Below are positions 44,220-53,402 of a DNA stretch of 64,000 nt, piece by piece. The position numbers were made by a program, and so were the translations under genes. Origin of the DNA: Streptomyces sp. MspMP-M5 (GTDB lineage: Bacteria > Actinomycetota > Actinomycetes > Streptomycetales > Streptomycetaceae); assembly GCF_000373585.1 (NCBI RefSeq), contig NZ_KB891885.1, positions 1 through 64,000 on the forward strand. Direction: 5' to 3'. Under the pieces are notes generated by a model, which saw only the letters and a list, made by a program, of their open reading frames with translations, did no database searches and was not told the origin of the DNA. The first letter of the stretch is position 1, and the number at the start of each line of letters is the position of its first letter.

Positions 44220-45376
44220 CCGTGAAGCTTACGGCCGCAGACGGGCCAGGGGCTCGCACCCCGGGTGAGGTAGAGCTTCTTGGCCCGGTAGGTCTGCTCG
44301 TCGGCGGGGGCGTCCTGGGGGCGGCCGGAGCCGCCGAGGCGCTGCCAGGTGCCGACGTCGAACTGGTAGAGCCCGCCGTAGGTGCCGGAGGCGTCGACGG
44401 CGTCCGGCCGGCCGCCGGCCTCGCACTGGGCGAGCGCCTCCCAGGCGAGCTGGTCGGCACCGCGGACGGAGGTGGGCAGGGCCCGGGTGCCGACGTGGAC
44501 GATCTGCGGGCGGGGGCGGCGGACGGTCTCGACGGCGATCTTGCGTGGTTTGCGGCGGACGCCGTTGACGGTCTCCAGGCGGTAGGTGACGCGCCGCACC
44601 CCGGGGACACCGGGCCGGACGACGGCCTCGGTGCCCACCGTCAGGTTCGGGTCGGGCCGCTTGACGGTGCGGAACGGGACGGTCTCCTCGCGGACCTCGG
44701 TGGTGCCGCTGATCCGCAGCACGGAGACGGTCTGGCCCTCGCGGGGGAAGCTGTCCGGCGGCACCGAGGTGGTGTCGTGGTCGCGCAGCGCCAGGCCGGC
44801 CTCGGCGAGGGCCTCGCGGACCGTGGCGGCGTTGGTGCGGATGTGGTACTCGCGGCCGTCGGCGACGAAGACCAGCGCGCGTTCGGTGCGGACCGCCAGC
44901 TCCAGGCCGTGCCGGCCGATGGGCTGGGAGCGGGCGGCGGAGAGGTAGGCGCCCTCGGCGCGGACGCCGAGCTGGTGCAGGGCCCCGGCGACGGTGTCGG
45001 CGGTGGTCCACACCTGGCGGCGCTGCCCGTCCAGGGTGAGCATGACCGGCCGGCCGTGCCGGACCACGACCTGGTCGCCGCTGGCGAGGCCGGTGCCGGG
45101 GGCGGGGGCGACGATGTCGTGGTCGCCGACGGCGAGGTCCTGGTCGGCCAGCAGCTCGTCGACGTCGTCGGCGAAGGTGTGCAGCGTGCGGGGGTCGCCG
45201 TCGACGCTGAGCTTGACGGCCTTGTCGTGCGCGACGAAGGCGGTGGTGCCGCCGGCGAGGAAGGCGACGACCAGGGCGCGGGGCAGTAGCCGGCGCAGCT
45301 GTGCGGGATTCTCGGGGGCGCGCCGGCGGCGGCCGCGGCCGCGGCCCGCTCGGTGGCCACTGGGTGGAGGACTCAC
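44216..45376 (-). CDS. RpfB-like resuscitation-promoting factor
   Basis: 386 aa cell-wall lytic transglycosylase-like protein. Arg-rich N-terminus and one membrane helix (about residues 30-48, [19 protein letters not shown]). Three DUF348 repeats ([57 protein letters not shown]) and a G5 domain follow (about 220-300). The C-terminal lysozyme-like domain has the catalytic Glu in AQCEAGG and [12 protein letters not shown]. It is shorter and lacks the NW of the usual CESGGNW. GTG start, weak ribosome binding site. Exported and membrane-anchored, acting on peptidoglycan. Confidence 0.92.
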   Translation of the reverse strand: MSPPPSGHRAGRGRGRRRRAPENPAQLRRLLPRALVVAFLAGGTTAFVAHDKAVKLSVDGDPRTLHTFADDVDELLADQDLAVGDHDIVAPAPGTGLASGDQVVVRHGRPVMLTLDGQRRQVWTTADTVAGALHQLGVRAEGAYLSAARSQPIGRHGLELAVRTERALVFVADGREYHIRTNAATVREALAEAGLALRDHDTTSVPPDSFPREGQTVSVLRISGTTEVREETVPFRTVKRPDPNLTVGTEAVVRPGVPGVRRVTYRLETVNGVRRKPRKIAVETVRRPRPQIVHVGTRALPTSVRGADQLAWEALAQCEAGGRPDAVDASGTYGGLYQFDVGTWQRLGGSGRPQDAPADEQTYRAKKLYLTRGASPWPVCGRKLHG

Positions 45377-45496
45377 ACTGCACCTGCCACGGGTGTCGTC
45401 CGGTAACCGGTCAACCGCGGAATGTAGCGGAGGGTGGGCGGCGGACCCAACTCGCCTTCCCGCGGGGCGGGTGCGCCGGACGGGGCCGGGTGACCG

Positions 45497-46372
45497 TCAG
45501 TAGTCGAACGCGCGGGCGGTGTTGGCGGCGACGGCCGAGGCCAGGGCGTCTTCGGTCATGTTCTTGACGTCGGCCATGGCACGCAGGGTGAGCGGGATGA
45601 GGTAGGGGGCGTTGGCCCGTCCGCGGTACGGCGCGGGGGTGAGGAAGGGGGCGTCGGTCTCGACGAGGAGGAGTTCGGGCGGGGCGACGGCGAGGGCGTC
45701 GCGCAGCGGCTGGGCGTTCTTGAAGGTGACGTTGCCGGCGAAGGACATGAAGTAGCCGGCGGCGGCGCAGATCTCGGCCATCGCGGCGTCGCCGGAGTAG
45801 CAGTGGAAGACGACGCGGTCGGGTGCGCCCTCTTCGCGCAGGACGCGCAGCACGTCGTCGTGGGCCTCGCGGTCGTGGATGACCAGGGCCTTGCCGTGCC
45901 GTTTGGCGATCTCGATGTGGGCGCGGAAGGACCGTTCCTGGGCGGCGATGCCGTCGGGGCCGGTGCGGAAGTAGTCGAGGCCGGTCTCGCCGATGCCGCG
46001 GACCTCGGGGCGGGCGGCCAGCGCGTCGATCTCGTCGAGTGCGGCGTCCAGCGCAGCGTCGCCGCCGGCCTGGCGAGCCCCTTGCCGGGACCATCCGTCG
46101 GGGTCCCCGAGGACGATCCGCGGCGCCTCGTTGGGGTGGAGGGCGACGGTGGCGTGCACGGCGTCGTGGGCGGCGGCGGTGTCCGCGGCCCAGCGGGAGC
46201 CGTTCAGGTCGCAGCCCACCTGGACGAGGGTGGTGACGCCGACCGAGGCGGCCGCGGCCAGGGCCGCTTCGACGGTGGTGCCCTGCATGTCCAGGTGGGT
46301 GTGCGAGTCCGCGACCGGTACCCGGAGCGGTTCGGGCAGCGGGGGCGGGGTGTCCTTGTCCTGCTTGGCCAT
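45497..46372 (-). CDS. tatD: TatD-family metal-dependent hydrolase
   Basis: 291 aa, TIM-barrel metallohydrolase with DNase activity in characterised members. Metal ligands: DSHTHLD near residue 22, Glu in GETGLDYFRTGP, His in VIHDREAHDD, FHCYSGD, and Asp in VETDAPFLTP. Minus strand, 34 bp after the zinc-ribbon gene. Located next to rpf and rsmA as in many actinobacteria. Confidence 0.93.
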   Translation of the reverse strand: MAKQDKDTPPPLPEPLRVPVADSHTHLDMQGTTVEAALAAAASVGVTTLVQVGCDLNGSRWAADTAAAHDAVHATVALHPNEAPRIVLGDPDGWSRQGARQAGGDAALDAALDEIDALAARPEVRGIGETGLDYFRTGPDGIAAQERSFRAHIEIAKRHGKALVIHDREAHDDVLRVLREEGAPDRVVFHCYSGDAAMAEICAAAGYFMSFAGNVTFKNAQPLRDALAVAPPELLLVETDAPFLTPAPYRGRANAPYLIPLTLRAMADVKNMTEDALASAVAANTARAFDY

Positions 46373-46405
46373 GGCCGCGATCCTACGAGGACCGCGGCCG
46401 GCGCC

Positions 46406-46846
46406 TCACTTGCGGTGGTGCTGGAAGGGGTGCAGCAGGTCGGAGAGGTGCCAGTGGTGCCGCCGCGGTTCGGCGGTGCTGCCGCCGTCCCCGTGGCGGG
46501 AGTTCTTGCGGTGGTGCGGCTGGTGCATGTTCGCGATCGCGTCGGAGACCATCGAGACCTGTCCGGAGCGCATGATGCGGACGACGTTGCCGCCGCAGCT
46601 GCGGCACGTGGGATGGGTCAGCGGGGACGGGACGCGCTCGCCGTCCGCGTAGTAGACGGCGTGCGTGACGCCCTTGGCATCGACCTGGTGCTCGATCTCG
46701 TACGCCTGCTCCCAGCCGTGGCCGCAGCTCATGCAGCAGAAGGCGTATGCCTCGCGGGCCGCGGGCTCGGACGGTCGGGGGCGGGGCGGAACGGGACTGG
46801 CGGGCGCCGCACCTGTGATGCCGGTGGTCTTCGTGATGTCGCTCAT
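46406..46846 (-). CDS. Conserved hypothetical zinc-ribbon protein
   Basis: 146 aa. A Pro-rich N-terminus (about 30 residues) is followed by two metal-binding knuckles, FCCMSCGHGW and TCRSCGGNVV, with an AYEIEHQVDAKGVTHAVYYADGERVPSPLTHP insertion, then a His/Arg-rich tail (PHHRKNSRHG; HHWHLSDLLHPFQHHRK). Fold suggests a small zinc ribbon; function unknown. ATG start with GAGGAG upstream. Likely in one unit with tatD. Confidence 0.75.
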   Translation of the reverse strand: MSDITKTTGITGAAPASPVPPRPRPSEPAAREAYAFCCMSCGHGWEQAYEIEHQVDAKGVTHAVYYADGERVPSPLTHPTCRSCGGNVVRIMRSGQVSMVSDAIANMHQPHHRKNSRHGDGGSTAEPRRHHWHLSDLLHPFQHHRK

Positions 46847-47104
46847 GTGCGCTCCTCTTGTCCGCTGGACAAGCTCTCCGGGGACCGGACGTCCCGGTAC
46901 CCAGGGAACGCCTTTCGCGGCCGGAGCGCAGCCGAGCTGCTACCTGTTGGCCCAGATTTGGCAGGTCGTAGGAAAAACGCACCACAAGGCGGTCGATCGC
47001 TTTACCTTCGATGCCCGCCATTTACCTCCCTGTGGGTCGGTTCAGGGCTGTGGCCTGGGCTTTTACGCTCTACCGAGCGCGCCCACGCTCAGCGGGGCGG
47101 GCCT

Positions 47105-47983
47105 TCACCGCGGGCCGGCCGCGCCCTTTCCCGCCTCCCGTTCGGAGTTCTTCGCCGCCACGACCGCGTCGAAGACCTCCCGCTTGGGCAGCCCGGCGTC
47201 CGCCGCCACCGCCGCGATCGCCTCCTTGCGGCGCTCCCCGGCCTCCTCGCGAATCCGCACCCGGCGCACCAGCTCATCGGCGTCCAGCTCCGCCGGGCCG
47301 CTCTCCGGGGCCCCCTCGACCACGATCGTGATCTCCCCGCGGACGCCCTCGGCGGCCCACGCCGCCAGCTCGCCCAGCCCGCCGCGCCGGACCTCCTCGT
47401 AGGTCTTGGTCAGCTCCCGGCAGACCGCGGCGCGGCGGTCCGCGCCGAAGACCTCGGCCATCGCCGCGAGGGTGTCGGCCAGGCGGTGCGGCGCCTCGAA
47501 GTAGACCAGGGTGCGGCGCTCGCCCTCGACCTCGCGGAGCCGGGAGAGCCGCTCCCCCGCCTTGCGGGGCAGGAAGCCCTCGAAGCAGAAGCGGTCCACC
47601 GGCAGCCCGGAGACCGCCAGCGCGGTGAGCACCGCGCTCGGGCCGGGGACCGCGGTGACCTTGATGCCGCGCTCGACGGCCGCCGCGACCAGCCGGTAGC
47701 CGGGGTCGGAGACCGACGGCATCCCGGCGTCGGTGACCAGCAGCACCCGCGCCCCGCCGGCCAGCGCGTCCGCCAACTCCGGTGTCCGGGCCGCCTCGTT
47801 GCCCTCGAAGTACGACACGATCCGGCCGGCGGGCGTCACCTCCAGCGCCTGGGTGAGCCGGCGCAGCCGCCGGGTGTCCTCGGCGGCGATCACGTCGGCC
47901 GCGGCGAGTTCGGCGGCGAGCCGCGGCGGGGCGTCCGCGACCTCGCCGATGGGCGTCCCTGCAAGTACCAGCGTTCCAGTCAC
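47105..47983 (-). CDS. rsmI: 16S rRNA (cytidine-1402-2'-O)-methyltransferase
   Basis: Methylates the ribose 2'-OH of C1402 in the P-site region. 292 aa, tetrapyrrole-methylase fold. LVLAGTPIGEVADAPPRLA at the N-terminus (Asn of the usual TPIGNL is Glu here), AAEDTRRLRRL, LVTDAGMPSVSDPG, and VPGPSAVLTALAVSG. The C-terminal helical region KREVFDAVVAAKN is typical. GTG start preceded by GGGAGG very closely. Divergent from the O-mannosyltransferase gene, 115 bp apart. Confidence 0.94.
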   Translation of the reverse strand: MTGTLVLAGTPIGEVADAPPRLAAELAAADVIAAEDTRRLRRLTQALEVTPAGRIVSYFEGNEAARTPELADALAGGARVLLVTDAGMPSVSDPGYRLVAAAVERGIKVTAVPGPSAVLTALAVSGLPVDRFCFEGFLPRKAGERLSRLREVEGERRTLVYFEAPHRLADTLAAMAEVFGADRRAAVCRELTKTYEEVRRGGLGELAAWAAEGVRGEITIVVEGAPESGPAELDADELVRRVRIREEAGERRKEAIAAVAADAGLPKREVFDAVVAAKNSEREAGKGAAGPR

Positions 47984-48085
47984 CCTCCCATCCTCCCAGC
48001 CCCGCGCCGCGCCCCGGCCGGGCCCGTGCCGGCGACGCGCGGCACCGCCCGGCGGCGCGGACCGCCGCCGCACAGACCGCTTCCC

Positions 48086-48091
48086 TACGAT
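48086..48091 (+). promoter_or_regulatory. -10 element TACGAT of the O-mannosyltransferase gene (leaderless)
   Basis: TACGAT is followed by seven bases and GTG. The overlapping ATG at 48090 would lie inside the -10 element, which argues for the GTG start at 48099. Confidence 0.5.
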
Positions 48092-48098
48092 GGGCCGG

Positions 48099-49829
48099 GT
48101 GACGAGTGACACCACCGCGACGCACGCGGCCGCCCCGCGCACCCCGGAGCCGACCGACCGGCCCCCCGTGTGGCAGCGGCGGCTGCGCCGCTTCGGGTAC
48201 ACCGGGCGGCCCGCGGCCGACGTCCGGACGCGGCTGGTGGCGCCGTTCCCCGAGCCGGACGGGCGGGTGTGGGCGCTGCTCGGCGCCGGCCCGCACCTGG
48301 CGCAGCGGCTGGCCCGCTGGTCGGGCTGGCTCGGCCCGCTACTGGTGACGCTGTGCGCGGGCGTGCTGACGTTCTGGAACCTCGGCAGCCCGCGCAAGGT
48401 CATATTCGACGAGACCTACTACCCCAAGGACGCCTGGTCGCTGCTCCAGTACGGCTACGAGGGCACCTGGGCGAAGAACGCCAACGACGCGCTGCTGGCC
48501 CATCCGCCGCAGATCCTGCTCTCGCCGGAGCACTCGTACGTCGTCCATCCGCCGATGGGCAAGTGGCTGATCGCGCTGGGCGAGTGGGCGTTCGGGATGA
48601 ACCCCTTCGGCTGGCGGTTCATGACCGCGCTGCTGGGCACCCTGTCGGTGCTGCTGGTCTGCCGGATCGGGCGACGGCTGCTGCGCTCGACGGCGCTGGG
48701 CTGCCTGGCCGGCGCGCTGCTGGCGGTGGACGGGCTGCACTTCGTGATGAGCCGCACCGCGCTGCTCGACCTGATCGTGATGTTCTGGGTGCTGGCCGGC
48801 TTCGGCTGCCTGCTGGTGGACCGGGACCGCACCCGGGCCCGGCTGGCGGCGGCGCTGCCCACCGGCCCCGAGGGCACGGCCCGGCCGGACGGGCAGGCCG
48901 GCGACCGGCTGCGGCTGGGGTGGCGGCCGTGGCGGCTGGCGGCCGGGCTGTGCCTGGGCCTGTCGGCGGCGACGAAGTGGAACGGCCTGTACTTCCTGGC
49001 GGCGTTCGCGCTGATGTCGGTGCTGTGGGACATGGGGGCGCGGCGCACGGCCGGCGCCCGGCGCCCGTTCCGGTCGGTGCTGCGGCGCGACGCGCTGCCC
49101 GCGTTCGTCTCCACCGTCGTCGTCGCGCTCGCCACGTACCTGGCGTCCTGGACGGGCTGGATCGTCACCAAGGGCGGCTACTACCGCGACTGGGCCACCA
49201 CCCCCGAGGGCGTGCAGGCCGGCTGGACCTGGCTGCCGGACTGGCTGCGCAGCCTGTGGCACTACCAGACCGAGGTCTACGCCTTCCACACCGGCCTGAC
49301 CACTCCGCACACCTACCAGTCCAACCCGTGGAGCTGGCTGGTGCTGGGCCGCCCGGTCTCGTACTTCTACGAGGACCCCAAGGCCGGGCACGACGGCTGC
49401 ACGGCCGCCGAGGGCTGCGCCCGCGAGGTGCTGGCGCTGGGCACCCCGCTGCTGTGGTGGGCGGCCTGCTTCGCGCTGCTGTACGTGCTGTGGCGGTGGC
49501 TGTTCCGGCGGGACTGGCGGGCCGGGGCGATCGCGTGTGGCGTCGCGGCGGGCTATCTGCCGTGGTTCCTCTACCAGGAGCGGACCATCTTCCTCTTCTA
49601 CGCGGTGGTCTTCGTGCCGTTCCTGTGCCTGGCGCTGGCGATGATGATCGGCGCGATCATCGGGCCGCCGCGGGCGGACGAGCGGCGGCGCACCATCGGG
49701 GCGGTCGGCGCGGGTGTCCTCGTTCTGCTGATCGTGTGGAATTTCGTCTACTTCTATCCGCTCTACACCGGTCTGCCGATTCCCCGGAGCGCATGGCAGA
49801 ACCGGATGTGGTTCGACAGCTGGGTCTAG
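48099..49829 (+). CDS. pmt: Protein O-mannosyltransferase (GT39)
   Basis: 576 aa polytopic membrane enzyme moving mannose from polyprenyl-phosphate-mannose to Ser/Thr of exported proteins. Catalytic region IFDETYYPKDAWS in the first loop, VVHPPMGKWLIALGEW, LSAATKWNGLYF and a C-terminal membrane domain ending NRMWFDSWV. 11 or so TM helices. In Streptomyces, Pmt with polyprenol phosphate mannose synthase glycosylates PstS and the phage phiC31 receptor. GTG start chosen from the TACGAT spacing and homologs; ATG 48090 would add three residues. Confidence 0.93.
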   Translation: MTSDTTATHAAAPRTPEPTDRPPVWQRRLRRFGYTGRPAADVRTRLVAPFPEPDGRVWALLGAGPHLAQRLARWSGWLGPLLVTLCAGVLTFWNLGSPRKVIFDETYYPKDAWSLLQYGYEGTWAKNANDALLAHPPQILLSPEHSYVVHPPMGKWLIALGEWAFGMNPFGWRFMTALLGTLSVLLVCRIGRRLLRSTALGCLAGALLAVDGLHFVMSRTALLDLIVMFWVLAGFGCLLVDRDRTRARLAAALPTGPEGTARPDGQAGDRLRLGWRPWRLAAGLCLGLSAATKWNGLYFLAAFALMSVLWDMGARRTAGARRPFRSVLRRDALPAFVSTVVVALATYLASWTGWIVTKGGYYRDWATTPEGVQAGWTWLPDWLRSLWHYQTEVYAFHTGLTTPHTYQSNPWSWLVLGRPVSYFYEDPKAGHDGCTAAEGCAREVLALGTPLLWWAACFALLYVLWRWLFRRDWRAGAIACGVAAGYLPWFLYQERTIFLFYAVVFVPFLCLALAMMIGAIIGPPRADERRRTIGAVGAGVLVLLIVWNFVYFYPLYTGLPIPRSAWQNRMWFDSWV

Positions 49830-49937
49830 AGCCCGCGCGGCCAGGAGCTGCGGGGATGTGACGAAACTGTCACGGCGCTTCGACGGTGCGTCACCGGACC
49901 GTGCCCTGATCGAGACTCAGCGCCTGCCCGTGTCCCT

Positions 49938-49943
49938 TAGAGT
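49938..49943 (+). promoter_or_regulatory. -10 element TAGAGT upstream of the penicillin-binding protein
   Basis: TAGAGT lies three bases before an ATG at 49947, too close for that ATG to be used. Transcription would begin near 49950 and give about a 54-nt leader to the ATG at 50004, which has GGGAGGGG upstream. Confidence 0.4.
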
Positions 49944-50003
49944 GCGATGGGCGTTCTTGGGTGCGTACTCAAGGACTCGGGCTCCTGGGAGGGGATCGGT
50001 GGC

Positions 50004-51659
50004 ATGCGCCGCGAGGTGAAATACGGACTGATCGGCGGTTCGGCGGCCCTGGTGGCCGGGGTCGTCGGCGGCTTCACGCTGTTCGGCGGCTCGGACGGGT
50101 CGTCGCCCCAGGCCGTCAGGGCGGCCGACGCCAAACCGGGCGACGGCGGTCCCTCGGTGCCCACCGGCCCGCTGTCGGCCCAGGAAGTCAACACCACCGC
50201 ACAGACCTTCCTGACCGCCTGGCAGTCCGGCGACATCGAGAAGGCCGCCTCGGTGACCGACGACCCGGGCGCCGCCCGCACCGCGCTCACCTCCTTCGCC
50301 CAGCAGGCGAAGTTCACGAAGGTGGCGCTGAAGCCGGGCGCCCCGGCCGGCGACAAGGTGCCGTACACGGCCACCACCGAGGTCGCCTACAAGTCCGTGA
50401 AGGCCCCGTTCTCGTACGGCAGCACCGTGACCCTCAAGCGGGACAAGACCACCGGGAAGCCGAAGGTCGCCTGGCAGCCGTCGGCGCTCTACCCGGGCCT
50501 GGCCAAGGGCGACGAGCTGCGCACCGGCGAGGCCGAGGCGCCCCCGATCAAGGCCGTGGACCGCAACGGCGTCGAGCTGACCGCCCAGGACCACCCGTCG
50601 CTCGCCGGGGTGCTGGACAGCCTGCGCACCAAGTACGGCAACAAGACCGACGGCAAGCCGGGCGCGGAGCTGTACATCCACCGCGCCAAGTCCGCCGACA
50701 GCAACCAGCAGCAGCCCGACAAGACCCTGAAGGTGCTCGCCAAGGGCACCCCCGGCACGCTGCACACGACGCTGGACGCCAAGCTGCAGACGGCCGCCGA
50801 GAACGCGGTCAAGGGCAAGGCGTCGGCGGCCGCGGCGGCCGTCAAGCCCAGCACCGGCGAGATCCTTGCGCTCGCCAACTCCCCCGCCGGCGGCTTCAAC
50901 ATGGCCGCCCAGGGGTCGCTGGCGCCCGGTTCGACGATGAAGATCGTCACCTCCGCGCTGCTGATGGACAAGGGCCTGACGGCGCCGGACAAGAAGAACC
51001 CGTGCCCGAAGTTCGTCACCGTCGGCGGCTGGAAGTTCCAGAACCTCAACAAGTCCGAGATCCCCGACGGCACCTTCGCGCAGAGCTTCGCGGCGTCCTG
51101 CAACAACGCCTTCATCGGGCACGCCAAGGACCTCGCCGACGACGACCTGACGAAGGAGGCCCGGAACGTCTTCGGCATCGGGCTGAACTGGGCGACCGGC
51201 ATCCCCACCTTCGACGGCACCGTCCCCGTCCAGCACGACGCCCAGATGGCGGCCTCGCTGATCGGCCAGGGCGGGGTCCGGATGAACCCGCTGAACGTCG
51301 CCTCGATCGCCGCCACCGCCCAGTCCGGCTCGTTCCGCCAGCCGTACATCGTCGCCGCGTCGCTGGACAACCGGACGTTCGCCAAGGCCGCCGGCACCAT
51401 GAAGCCGGACACCGCCAGCAACCTCAAGGCCCTGATGAAGCTGACCGCGACGTCCGGCACGGGCGCCGAGGCGATGCAGGGGCTCAGCGGGGACATCGGC
51501 GCCAAGACCGGTTCCGCCGAGGTCGACAACCAGGACAAGCCCAACGCCTGGTTCGCCGCCTACCGCAACGACCTGGCGGCCGCCGCGGTCGTCCCCGCCA
51601 GCGGTCACGGCGGCACCAACGCCGGCCCGCTGGTCCGCGCCATCCTCACCGCCGAGTAA
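50004..51659 (+). CDS. Penicillin-binding protein, class B-type transpeptidase
   Basis: 551 aa. N-terminal membrane anchor (about residues 8-28, LIGGSAALVAGVVGGFTLF), an NTF2-like/MecA-N domain (about 60-170), and a transpeptidase domain with S310-T-M-K313, S365-C-N367 and K501-T-G503. All three active-site motifs are intact. It crosslinks peptidoglycan; the MecA-N domain recalls low-affinity PBPs, so reduced beta-lactam sensitivity is possible. The start at 50004 puts the anchor at the N-terminus. Located next to pmt, as in other streptomycetes. Confidence 0.92.
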   Translation: MRREVKYGLIGGSAALVAGVVGGFTLFGGSDGSSPQAVRAADAKPGDGGPSVPTGPLSAQEVNTTAQTFLTAWQSGDIEKAASVTDDPGAARTALTSFAQQAKFTKVALKPGAPAGDKVPYTATTEVAYKSVKAPFSYGSTVTLKRDKTTGKPKVAWQPSALYPGLAKGDELRTGEAEAPPIKAVDRNGVELTAQDHPSLAGVLDSLRTKYGNKTDGKPGAELYIHRAKSADSNQQQPDKTLKVLAKGTPGTLHTTLDAKLQTAAENAVKGKASAAAAAVKPSTGEILALANSPAGGFNMAAQGSLAPGSTMKIVTSALLMDKGLTAPDKKNPCPKFVTVGGWKFQNLNKSEIPDGTFAQSFAASCNNAFIGHAKDLADDDLTKEARNVFGIGLNWATGIPTFDGTVPVQHDAQMAASLIGQGGVRMNPLNVASIAATAQSGSFRQPYIVAASLDNRTFAKAAGTMKPDTASNLKALMKLTATSGTGAEAMQGLSGDIGAKTGSAEVDNQDKPNAWFAAYRNDLAAAAVVPASGHGGTNAGPLVRAILTAE

Positions 51660-51742
51660 CCGCCCCGACGGCCCGCGGGCACCCCGTCGTCACGGGGTGT
51701 CCACCGGCCGGAAGTCGTTCGCATGGCCCGTACAGCTTTCGC

Positions 51743-51748
51743 TAGCGT
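51743..51748 (+). promoter_or_regulatory. -10 element TAGCGT of the YbaK-like gene (leaderless)
   Basis: TAGCGT is followed by seven bases and the ATG at 51756; no ribosome binding site is visible. Confidence 0.45.
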
Positions 51749-51755
51749 GCGGGCC

Positions 51756-52271
51756 ATGAGCGATTCCGCGACCGACAACTCCCCTGCCGCCACCGCCTCC
51801 CAGCCCCATCCGCGCTTCGCCGAGGCGCTCGCCGGCCTCGGCCTGAGCGTCGAGGTGCGCCGGTTCCCCGAGGCCACCCGGACCGCCGCGGAGGCCGCCG
51901 CCGCGATCGGCTGCGACCTCGCCCAGATCGTGAAGTCGCTGATCTTCACTGTCGACGGGGCGCCGGTGCTGGTGCTGATGGACGGCGCCTCCCGGGTCGA
52001 CATGGAGCGGGTCCGGGCCGAGCTGGGCGCGACCAAGGTCCGCCGGGCCGACGCCGACCTCGTCCGGGAGACCACCGGCTACGCCATCGGCGGCGTCCCG
52101 CCCTTCGGCCACCGCACCCGCACCCCCGTCCTCGCCGACCGCGGCATCCTCGCGCACCCCACCGTCTGGGCCGCCGCGGGCACCCCGCACACCGTCTTCC
52201 CCCTCGACCCGCGGTCCCTGGTCGCGCACGCCGGGGCCCGGCTCGTGGACGTCCGCGAGCAGACCTCGTGA
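51756..52271 (+). CDS. YbaK/EbsC (ProX-like) aminoacyl-tRNA deacylase
   Basis: 171 aa. Core pattern RTAAEAAAAIGCDLAQIVKSLIF with the conserved Lys, VLMDGASRVD, and GGVPPFGH plus the C-terminal VWAAAGTPHTVFPL match the YbaK/INS superfamily, which clears mischarged tRNAs such as Cys-tRNAPro in trans. No tRNA synthetase is adjacent. GTG of the EamA gene overlaps its stop by four bases, so the two genes are coupled. Confidence 0.9.
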   Translation: MSDSATDNSPAATASQPHPRFAEALAGLGLSVEVRRFPEATRTAAEAAAAIGCDLAQIVKSLIFTVDGAPVLVLMDGASRVDMERVRAELGATKVRRADADLVRETTGYAIGGVPPFGHRTRTPVLADRGILAHPTVWAAAGTPHTVFPLDPRSLVAHAGARLVDVREQTS

Positions 52272-53116
52272 CGCCGCTGGTCGTCGCGGCCGTCCTGCTG
52301 GCCGCGGTCACCCACGCCGGCTGGAACGCCCTGGCCCACGGCATACGCGACCAGCTGCTGGCCTTCACCCTCGTCGGCGGGGGCGGCGCGATATGCGGCG
52401 CCGCCCTGGCCGGCTTCACCCCGCTGCCCGCGGCCGGCGCCTGGCCGTACCTGCTGGTCTCCGCGGTGCTGCACGTCGTCTACCAGACCCTGCTGATGCA
52501 GTCGTTCCGGCTGGGTGACTTCGGGCAGATGTATCCGATCGCCCGCGGCACCGCGCCGCTGGTCGTCACCGTCCTCGCCGCGGTCTTCGTGCACGAGGTC
52601 CCGGACGGCTGGGTGCTGGCCGGAGTGGCGCTCGCCTCGGCCGGCCTGGTGGGAATGGCCCTGTGGGGCATCCGGGGCTCCGGCTCGCGTCCGCACTGGC
52701 CGGCGATCGCGGCCGCGGTCGCCACCGGCCTGTCCATCGCCTCGTACACCACCGTCGACGGCCTCGGCGTCCGCGCCTCGGGGACCCCCCTCGGCTACAT
52801 CGCCTGGCTGATGATCCTCGAAGGGCTCGCCATCCCCGCCTACGCGCTGGCCACCCGGCGCGGCCGACTCGCCGCCGAACTACGGCCGCTCGCGCTGCGC
52901 GGGCTGGCCGGCGGGGTGCTGTCGGTGTTCGCCTACGGCCTGGTGCTGTGGGCCCAGACCCGCGCCCCACTGGCGCCGATCGCGGCACTGCGCGAATCGT
53001 CGATCATCGTCGGGGCCGCGATCGGGGCGCTGTTCTTCAAGGAACGGTTCGGGTTTCCGCGGGTGGCGGCGGCGGGGGTGATGGTGGTGGGGATCGGTCT
53101 GATGCTGGCCGGCTGA
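52268..53116 (+). CDS. EamA/DMT-family transporter
   Basis: 282 aa, ten hydrophobic helices arranged as two five-helix EamA repeats. VVAAVLLAAVTHAGWNALAHG begins the first and WPAIAAAVATGLSIASYTTVDG the second; GALFFKERFG is the typical end motif of repeat two. Members export amino acids or metabolites. GTG start overlaps the deacylase gene. An intergenic repeat follows immediately after its stop. Confidence 0.9.
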   Translation: MTPLVVAAVLLAAVTHAGWNALAHGIRDQLLAFTLVGGGGAICGAALAGFTPLPAAGAWPYLLVSAVLHVVYQTLLMQSFRLGDFGQMYPIARGTAPLVVTVLAAVFVHEVPDGWVLAGVALASAGLVGMALWGIRGSGSRPHWPAIAAAVATGLSIASYTTVDGLGVRASGTPLGYIAWLMILEGLAIPAYALATRRGRLAAELRPLALRGLAGGVLSVFAYGLVLWAQTRAPLAPIAALRESSIIVGAAIGALFFKERFGFPRVAAAGVMVVGIGLMLAG

Positions 53117-53345
53117 CGCCGGGGGGCTTCCCACGTTGTCGGGTGCCCCGCCGTGGTTTGTTTTCCGCCTTCGGCGGGAGGGGTTTGTGGGGCGGGGGCC
53201 CGCGTTCGTCCGTAGTGCCGGGGCCGGGGGCTCCGGGGCGGGTTGTCGGACTGCTTCGCTTTACGTCCGACAACCCGCCCCTCCGCCCCCGGCCCCTCCC
53301 GTAGGGGGCGGGCCCCACCCCGGTGGGGGTGAGGGAAGAGACGGT
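53117..53345 (-). repeat. Long intergenic repeat, copy A
   Basis: About 230 bp, in inverted orientation to copy B. Central 17-bp perfect stem GGGGCGGGTTGTCGGAC (53235-53251) / GTCCGACAACCCGCCCC (53265-53281), with a 13-base loop. Conserved flanks include CCACGTTGTCGGGTG, a CCGCCTTCGGCGG hairpin, and CACCCCGGTGGGGGTG at the far end. Directly downstream of the EamA gene. Confidence 0.85.
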
Positions 53346-53402
53346 GCCGCCTGATCGGCCGGCGCGCGGGACGCCGATGGCCCGGCGGGGTAGGACCGGT
53401 CC

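Noticed and set aside
45377..45496. ydaO/c-di-AMP riboswitch upstream of rpf
   Set aside because: Some streptomycete rpf genes have one, but this 120-bp gap is too short and shows none of the conserved core.
46383..47021. 212-aa minus frame beginning MAGIEGKAIDRLVVRF with GGAGG close upstream
   Set aside because: Spacing to the ATG is too short, and after about 50 residues it becomes the wrong-frame reading of the zinc-ribbon gene. Kept only as an observation on the leader.
49917..51608. 563-aa minus-strand frame opposite the penicillin-binding protein
   Set aside because: Antisense shadow; the plus frame has all three PBP active-site motifs.
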